From contig NZ_LFMW01000004.1 of assembly GCF_001050345.1 (NCBI RefSeq), positions 124,001 through 188,000 on the forward strand: a stretch of DNA of 64,000 bases, read 5' to 3'. The notes beneath the pieces were generated by a model. The model saw nothing but the letters and a program-made list of their open reading frames with translations, was not told where the DNA came from and did not search any database. The DNA comes from Pseudomonas fildesensis. Its GTDB lineage: Bacteria; Pseudomonadota; Gammaproteobacteria; Pseudomonadales; Pseudomonadaceae. A program made the translations under genes and the position numbers. This document shows, one piece after another, positions 59,459-64,000 of this stretch (position 1 is the first letter of the stretch; each line of letters begins with the position of its first letter).

Positions 59459-59592
59459 GATCGTTCCCACGCTCCGCGTGGGAATGCATCCCGTGACGCT
59501 CCGCGTCACCTTGCCCAGAGCTTGAGATAGGCGCCGGCATTGGGACGCGGGGCGTCCGGGGCGGCATTCCCACGCGGAGCGTGGGAACGATC
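59459..59592. repeat. REP pair (GATCGTTCCCACGC family) inserted by the leader copy
   Basis: GATCGTTCCCACGC and complement bound 134 bp with inner hairpins CTCCGCGTGGGA and GTGACGCTCCGCGTCAC. Its right end is exactly where the second leader copy begins (59592), implying that the element landed in, or mediated, the duplication. Confidence 0.9.
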
Positions 59593-59709
59593 ATAGCTAC
59601 CACCCATTCGTTTCGCAGCGAGCGGCGGTAGTCCTTCTGGATACGAGGAATATTTGCCATGACGCCACAATTGCCACCTGTATGGGACTTTTTTGAAGGA
59701 AAATCCTGA
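59592..59709 (+). pseudogene. Truncated second copy of the leader and small gene
   Basis: The 67 bp before the start codon at 59659 match those before 59127 at 66 of 67 positions, including P4 and the Shine-Dalgarno region, but P1-left, P2 and the P3 loop are missing. The reading frame starts with a diverged version of the same N-terminus (MTPQLPP versus MKQQLPP) and stops after 16 residues. A 12-bp-arm palindrome (GAAATGTCCGTT, 59708-59732) follows at the stop. It is most simply a broken paralogue; a 16-residue peptide cannot be ruled out. The remainder, 59733-59969, is AT-rich with no gene seen. Confidence 0.7.
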
Positions 59710-59969
59710 AATGTCCGTTTAACGGACATTTCTACGTATGGCCGGGCGTCTACATGGCTCGGGCGCTAGCTTAAATTTTATTTAGATGAATCCGCCCCTT
59801 CACCTCAAATCTTTATATCAAATCTCAAACACGCAAATAGCGCATTGGCATAAAAAACTGTCAACTATCACAGGTCAACGATAAAAAAAAGGCTGCTACT
59901 GTTCACAGCGCAAGGAATAAAAAGTTATCCCACTAGTGGATCACCCACACCTGAACAAGGAACAGTGCC

Positions 59970-60812
59970 ATGCCCAGCCCTCTACCGCCCACGATAGCAA
60001 CCGTTAAAGACAGTGCTGGAAACAACATAGCCAATAATGGAGCCGTTTCGGGAGGTAGTGTCTCCTTCACTGGCGCCGGTCTGCCCGGAGTGACATTGGA
60101 TATCACCGTAACGACCGACGGAATTAAACAAACGCCTTCTACAGCAAGTGTACTTATAGGTTCAGATACCAAATGGTCAGCCAATCTGACCAGCCTACCG
60201 GCCGGCAATACGGTGGTCACATTTACCGAATCGCTAAGTAACCCTGTCGTAACATCGCCAGGAGGCATAGCCTCATGGAGCTTTACTGTTACATTGGGCG
60301 TACGAGAGGATTTCACGAGCCTTACCGGCCAGGTCTTCGAACAAAATTGGAGACTTATAACAAAAAACAACATCTCTTTTTACTACAATAGTAAAAACAC
60401 GGGGTGCATTAGAGATGCAAGGGAATTCTGGCCGACAACCTCAAGCAGCTTTAAAGGAAAGCTTGAAGGGAGTGTCGTTTGCCTAAACTACTACCCCAAA
60501 TTAGTAAGTGATGGCACTTCATTGTTCAGTTTAGGCTTGTGCAAATCTAAAGACGACAACACTATTGTCAACGTTTCCAAAGTCAGCTTCTACTACCTCA
60601 GCCAAGCCGAATGTACTGTATATGCCAAAGACGGCGCGGGGAATATATTAGACCAAAGAACGTTAGCCCCCAACCCAACGATGCCCTTACAAGTCACCTT
60701 CTCAGCACGCAACATTCTTGTCATAGTTGTATTAGCCCCGCCAATCGCAACAGCTTATTCTATGTCCAGCCAATTCACTATGGGCAACCTGGAACTAACG
60801 CCCTCCACATAA
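59970..60812 (+). CDS. AT-rich Ig-like domain protein of unknown function
   Basis: A 280-residue protein with an N-terminal Ig-like beta domain (about 8-112: IATVKDSAGNNIANNGAVSGG, LDITVTTDGIKQTPSTASV, SANLTSLPAGNTVVTFT) of the kind found in bacterial adhesins, and a C-terminal domain about 115-280 (EDFTSLTGQVFEQNW, CIRDAREFWPTTSSSFKG, SFYYLSQAECTVYAKDGAG) with four cysteines, which I do not recognise. There is no Sec signal, so export, if any, must be by another route. Base composition is visibly AT-richer and codon use unlike the neighbours, signs of transfer. AAGGA lies upstream of the ATG. A shared terminator separates it from fba. Confidence 0.7.
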   Translation: MPSPLPPTIATVKDSAGNNIANNGAVSGGSVSFTGAGLPGVTLDITVTTDGIKQTPSTASVLIGSDTKWSANLTSLPAGNTVVTFTESLSNPVVTSPGGIASWSFTVTLGVREDFTSLTGQVFEQNWRLITKNNISFYYNSKNTGCIRDAREFWPTTSSSFKGKLEGSVVCLNYYPKLVSDGTSLFSLGLCKSKDDNTIVNVSKVSFYYLSQAECTVYAKDGAGNILDQRTLAPNPTMPLQVTFSARNILVIVVLAPPIATAYSMSSQFTMGNLELTPST

Positions 60813-60891
60813 AAACGATAGCCATGCAAGTACAGAAGTACACATCAAAGATAGTTAAATATTACATGTCAACAACGCCCGACCTCTGGTT

Positions 60892-60922
60892 AAAAAAAAC
60901 CCGCATCTCTGCGGGTTTTTTA
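60892..60922. terminator. Bidirectional terminator between the Ig-like gene and fba
   Basis: AACCCGCA-TCTC-TGCGGGTT stem (60898-60917) with an A-run before and a T-run after, so it works on both strands for the convergent Ig-like gene and fba. Confidence 0.92.
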
Positions 60923-60936
60923 TTAACGCTTCAGGC

Positions 60937-62001
60937 TCAGTTCACCTTAGCGTTCAACTCACCTTTCAAATAACGCTGGTACATCGCTTCCAACGAGACC
61001 GGCTTGATCTTCGAAGCATTACCGGCAGTGCCAAACGCTTCATAACGCGCGATACACACATCACGCATCGCCGTCACGGTCGCGCCGAAGAACTTACGCG
61101 GGTCGAACTCGCTTGGGTTGGTAGCCATCAGGCGACGCATTGCGCCGGTGGATGCCAGACGCAGGTCGGTGTCGATGTTGACCTTGCGCACGCCGTACTT
61201 GATGCCTTCGACGATTTCTTCAACCGGTACGCCGTAGGTTTCTTTGATGTCGCCGCCATACTGGTTGATGATCGCCAGCCACTCTTGCGGTACCGAGGAA
61301 GAACCGTGCATCACCAAGTGGGTGTTGGGGATACGTTTGTGGATTTCCTTGATGCGGTCGATGGCCAGCACGTCGCCAGTAGGTGGCTTGGTGAATTTGT
61401 AGGCGCCGTGGCTGGTGCCGATGGCGATGGCCAGGGCGTCGACTTGGGTCTTCTTCACGAAGTCGGCAGCTTCTTCCGGGTCGGTCAGCATCTGGCTGTG
61501 ATCCAGCACGCCTTCGGCGCCGATGCCGTCTTCTTCGCCGGCCATGCCGGTTTCCAGGGAACCCAGGCAGCCCAGTTCGCCTTCAACCGAGACGCCGCAA
61601 GCGTGAGCCAAGGCCACGGTTTGCTGGGTGACGCGTACGTTGTATTCGTAGTCGGTCGGGGTCTTGCCGTCTTCGCCGAGGGAGCCGTCCATCATCACCG
61701 AGCTGAAGCCCAGTTGGATGGAGCGCTGGCAAACGTCAGGGCTGGTGCCGTGGTCCTGGTGCATGCACACCGGGATGTGCGGGAACTCTTCGATTGCAGC
61801 GAGGATCAGGTGGCGCAGGAACGGCGCACCGGCGTATTTGCGGGCACCGGCCGAAGCCTGGACGATCACTGGAGAGTCGGTCTTGTCAGCGGCTTCCATG
61901 ATGGCGCGCATCTGCTCAAGGTTGTTGACGTTAAAGGCTGGGACGCCGTAGCCGAACTCGGCTGCGTGGTCCAGCATTTGACGCATGCTGATAAGTGCCA
62001 T
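60937..62001 (-). CDS. fba: Fructose-bisphosphate aldolase, class II
   Basis: A 354-residue zinc aldolase of the Calvin-cycle/long type. [16 protein letters not shown] carries metal-ligand His and the catalytic Asp region; GTSHGAYKF and [12 protein letters not shown] bear further ligands, and [13 protein letters not shown] the phosphate site. It splits fructose 1,6-bisphosphate into two triose phosphates (in pseudomonads chiefly gluconeogenic). It ends at a bidirectional terminator. Upstream, a GTCAGG/CCTGAC inverted repeat (62079-62099) lies in its leader. Downstream of pgk in the same direction, separated by two lipoprotein genes. Confidence 0.95.
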   Translation of the reverse strand: MALISMRQMLDHAAEFGYGVPAFNVNNLEQMRAIMEAADKTDSPVIVQASAGARKYAGAPFLRHLILAAIEEFPHIPVCMHQDHGTSPDVCQRSIQLGFSSVMMDGSLGEDGKTPTDYEYNVRVTQQTVALAHACGVSVEGELGCLGSLETGMAGEEDGIGAEGVLDHSQMLTDPEEAADFVKKTQVDALAIAIGTSHGAYKFTKPPTGDVLAIDRIKEIHKRIPNTHLVMHGSSSVPQEWLAIINQYGGDIKETYGVPVEEIVEGIKYGVRKVNIDTDLRLASTGAMRRLMATNPSEFDPRKFFGATVTAMRDVCIARYEAFGTAGNASKIKPVSLEAMYQRYLKGELNAKVN

Positions 62002-62125
62002 TGTGTTGTCTCTCCCGGTCGAGGGTCGTTAATCGTGCAAGCCTGCCGTAGCGGCGGCTGCTATTCAAGTTATTGCACGTCAGGGTTTCAATACCTGACT
62101 TGCTGAATCGTTATTGCTGTCCGGC

Positions 62126-62458
62126 TTATTGAGCTTTGCAGCCCCGCCCGATCAAATCATCGGTGGCAACCCAGTAAATCAGGCCTTCCTCACCCTTTGT
62201 GTGAAACGCCAACTGGTCGTTGCTGTACAGCACGCCCGAAGCCGCCACGTCCTGCTTGAGACGGTAAACCTGGTCCGAACCGCCGAGGCGTACATCCACC
62301 TCGGAACGGGCCTGGTTGGCAAAGCGCCAGTTGACCTCGGCCTTGCTGTCGCAGGTCCAGGTGATCCACTTGTCGGCAGGCTCTGCCTTGTTAAACATGT
62401 TCATGTTGCTGCAACCGGCCAGTAAAGCCAGTGCTGCCAGGGCGAAAACGCCTTTCAT
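62126..62458 (-). CDS. MliC-type lipoprotein (lysozyme-inhibitor-like)
   Basis: A 110-residue lipoprotein. The signal ends LALLAGC/SNM, a clear lipobox. The mature part WITWTCDSKAEVNWRFAN, VDVRLGGSDQVYRLKQ, GVLYSNDQLAFHTKGEEGLIYW and a final Cys give the eight-strand barrel and Cys pair of MliC-like C-type lysozyme inhibitors. It would sit in the outer membrane facing the periplasm. The start at 62458 follows GAGGA and avoids a 5-residue extension. Lies in the pgk-fba interval, 124 bp before fba. Confidence 0.78.
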   Translation of the reverse strand: MKGVFALAALALLAGCSNMNMFNKAEPADKWITWTCDSKAEVNWRFANQARSEVDVRLGGSDQVYRLKQDVAASGVLYSNDQLAFHTKGEEGLIYWVATDDLIGRGCKAQ

Positions 62459-62518
62459 TGCCAATCCTCGCACGCAGGCTCAAAGCCTGCGTTGCAGTCG
62501 GTTAGTTGATCAGACCCG

Positions 62519-62746
62519 TCAAGGGCAACCCTGTTCCTGACCGTTGGGCGCGGAGTCGTATTTCTCCAGCCGTTCGTTGCCGATGCGCTTGTTGATCACC
62601 GGCATGGTTTCGGCTTGCCAGTCAGCCTGATAGCAGCTCTTTTTCTGCACAGGTCCCGGCTTTCCAGCCGCAGGCTCCGCGCTTGGCGTGCTGCCGCAGC
62701 CGGCCAACAGGCCCGCTGCAATCACCAGTGCGAACGACTTGATCAT
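62519..62746 (-). CDS. Small lipoprotein, unknown function
   Basis: A 75-residue lipoprotein: signal MIKSFALVIAAGLLAGC with lipobox LAGC, then a Pro/Ala-rich linker (STPSAEPAAGKPGPVQ) and a short basic C-terminal part with two Cys (SCYQADWQAE, EQGCP) that could form one disulfide. Between pgk and the MliC-like gene, same strand, so likely in one transcript with pgk and fba. I know no function. Confidence 0.75.
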   Translation of the reverse strand: MIKSFALVIAAGLLAGCGSTPSAEPAAGKPGPVQKKSCYQADWQAETMPVINKRIGNERLEKYDSAPNGQEQGCP

Positions 62747-62775
62747 GGGAATGCTCCTTTTCCTGATCCCGAGCC

Positions 62776-63939
62776 TCAGCCCTTGGCTCGGCTTTCCAGG
62801 ACTTCAACGGCAGGCAGCACCTTGCCTTCGACGAATTCCAGGAATGCGCCGCCACCGGTAGAAATGTAGGAGATCTGGTCAGCAACGCCATATTTATCGA
62901 TGGCCGCCAGGGTGTCACCGCCGCCGGCGATGGAGAATGCCGAGCTTTCAGCAATCGCCCGGGCCAACACTTTGGTGCCGTTGCCGAACTGATCGAACTC
63001 GAACACGCCGACCGGGCCGTTCCACAGAATGGTCTGGGACGACTTCAGCAGTTCAGCAAAGTTGGCCGCAGTTTGCGGGCCGATATCCAGGATCATGTCG
63101 TCGGCGGCCACGTCAGCGATGAGCTTGACGGTGGCTTCGGCGCTTTCGGCGAATTCCTTGGCCACGACCACGTCTACCGGCAGCGGCACGCTGACCTTGG
63201 CAGCGATGGCGCGGGCGGTGTCGAGCAGGTCGGGTTCGTACAGCGACTTGCCCACCGGATGGCCAGCTGCGGCCAGGAAGGTGTTGGCAATGCCGCCGCC
63301 GACGATCAACTGGTTGCAGATGGTGCTGAGGCTGTTGAGCACGTCCAGTTTGGTCGACACTTTCGAGCCGGCCACGATGGCGGCCATTGGCTGCGCCGGG
63401 GCGCCCAGGGCCTTGCCCAGTGCGTCCAGCTCAGCAGCCAGCAATGGGCCAGCAGCAGCAACCTTGGCGAACTTGGCCACGCCGTGGGTCGAACCTTCGG
63501 CGCGGTGAGCAGTGCCGAAAGCGTCCATCACGAACACGTCGCACAGGGCCGCGTATTGCTGGGCCAGTTCGTCGCTGTTCTTTTTCTCGCCCTTGTTGAA
63601 GCGCACGTTTTCGAACAGCACGATGTCGCCGGCCTTCACGTCAACGCCGCCCAGGTAGTCAGCCACCAATGGCACGTCACGGCCCAGGGCCTTGCTCAGG
63701 TATTCGGCTACAGGCTTGAGGCTGTTTTCAGCGGAGAACTCACCTTCGGTCGGGCGACCGAGGTGGGAGCAGACCATCACGGCCGCGCCTTTTTCCAGGG
63801 CCAGCTTGATGGTCGGCAGCGAGGCCAGGATTCGCGCATCGCTGGTGACAACACCGTCCTTGACTGGGACGTTGAGGTCTTCGCGAATCAGTACGCGCTT
63901 ACCTTGCAGATCGAGGTCGGTCATCTTCAACACGGTCAT
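62776..63939 (-). CDS. pgk: Phosphoglycerate kinase
   Basis: A 387-residue glycolytic kinase. [17 protein letters not shown] is the N-terminal signature; SHLGRPTEG binds the phosphoglycerate, and the C-domain has [26 protein letters not shown] and [11 protein letters not shown] for nucleotide binding. It converts 1,3-bisphosphoglycerate and ADP to 3-phosphoglycerate and ATP. First of the visible pgk-fba gene run; the 61 bp to the window edge show nothing I can name. Confidence 0.95.
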   Translation of the reverse strand: MTVLKMTDLDLQGKRVLIREDLNVPVKDGVVTSDARILASLPTIKLALEKGAAVMVCSHLGRPTEGEFSAENSLKPVAEYLSKALGRDVPLVADYLGGVDVKAGDIVLFENVRFNKGEKKNSDELAQQYAALCDVFVMDAFGTAHRAEGSTHGVAKFAKVAAAGPLLAAELDALGKALGAPAQPMAAIVAGSKVSTKLDVLNSLSTICNQLIVGGGIANTFLAAAGHPVGKSLYEPDLLDTARAIAAKVSVPLPVDVVVAKEFAESAEATVKLIADVAADDMILDIGPQTAANFAELLKSSQTILWNGPVGVFEFDQFGNGTKVLARAIAESSAFSIAGGGDTLAAIDKYGVADQISYISTGGGAFLEFVEGKVLPAVEVLESRAKG

Positions 63940-64000
63940 GGGTGGCAGTTCCTGAATTGGCTATTTTAAAGGGCAGATTTAGCAGAGGCGATGTGCAGAT

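Overview
This 64 kb window is GC-rich chromosomal DNA from a Pseudomonas of the fluorescens group. The basis is the gene order of the carnitine/choline/glycine-betaine region, the close match of individual proteins to Pseudomonas families as I know them, and three families of short palindromic intergenic repeats typical of these genomes. No tRNA, rRNA, CRISPR array, transposase or prophage was seen.

Layout. Positions 1-557 hold the 3' end of gbcA. Positions 600-1216 hold no gene but carry an array of perfect DnaA boxes in a repeated geometry. Positions 1349-12538 encode a compact type II secretion / type IV pilus hybrid in two transcription units: three small pseudopilins plus a secreted AA10 lytic polysaccharide monooxygenase (LPMO), then gspG, a lytic transglycosylase, gspF, gspE, four inner-membrane platform genes and a lipoprotein secretin. 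Positions 12629-20558 (minus strand) are the dimethylglycine demethylation operon (an M19-like protein, a V4R-like protein, dgcA, dgcB and two ETF subunits). Positions 20778-23484 hold small accessory genes and an orphan AAA ATPase.

Positions 23553-28261 are the carnitine module (cdhR, caiX, cdhC, cdhA, cdhB). Then come gbdR, sdaB, the cbcXWV ABC importer, betT and betIBA, up to 42183. Together these genes import choline, betaine and carnitine, convert choline and carnitine to glycine betaine, and demethylate betaine to dimethylglycine (gbcA) and sarcosine (dgcAB). Serine made from the resulting glycine is deaminated to pyruvate by SdaB. GbdR, CdhR and BetI are the expected regulators. The sarcosine oxidase genes are not in the window.

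Positions 42471-63939 are more mixed: an extra TldD/TldE-type protease pair, an orphan rhlA with an MFS exporter, dbpA, a YhiN-like flavoprotein, a YccS-like membrane protein, a periplasmic binding protein, an ElaA-type acetyltransferase, a small winged-helix protein, a YgjP-type metalloprotein, a receiver-PAS-GGDEF-EAL protein, a PL7 alginate lyase-like protein, a small gene under an elaborate RNA-like leader with a broken second copy, an AT-rich Ig-like protein, and finally fba, two small lipoprotein genes and pgk.

The strongest leads are the LPMO-carrying secretion locus, the DnaA-box array beside it, and the leader at 58994-59126, in which a loop can pair with the Shine-Dalgarno region. 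All family assignments come from reading motifs; no database search was possible.
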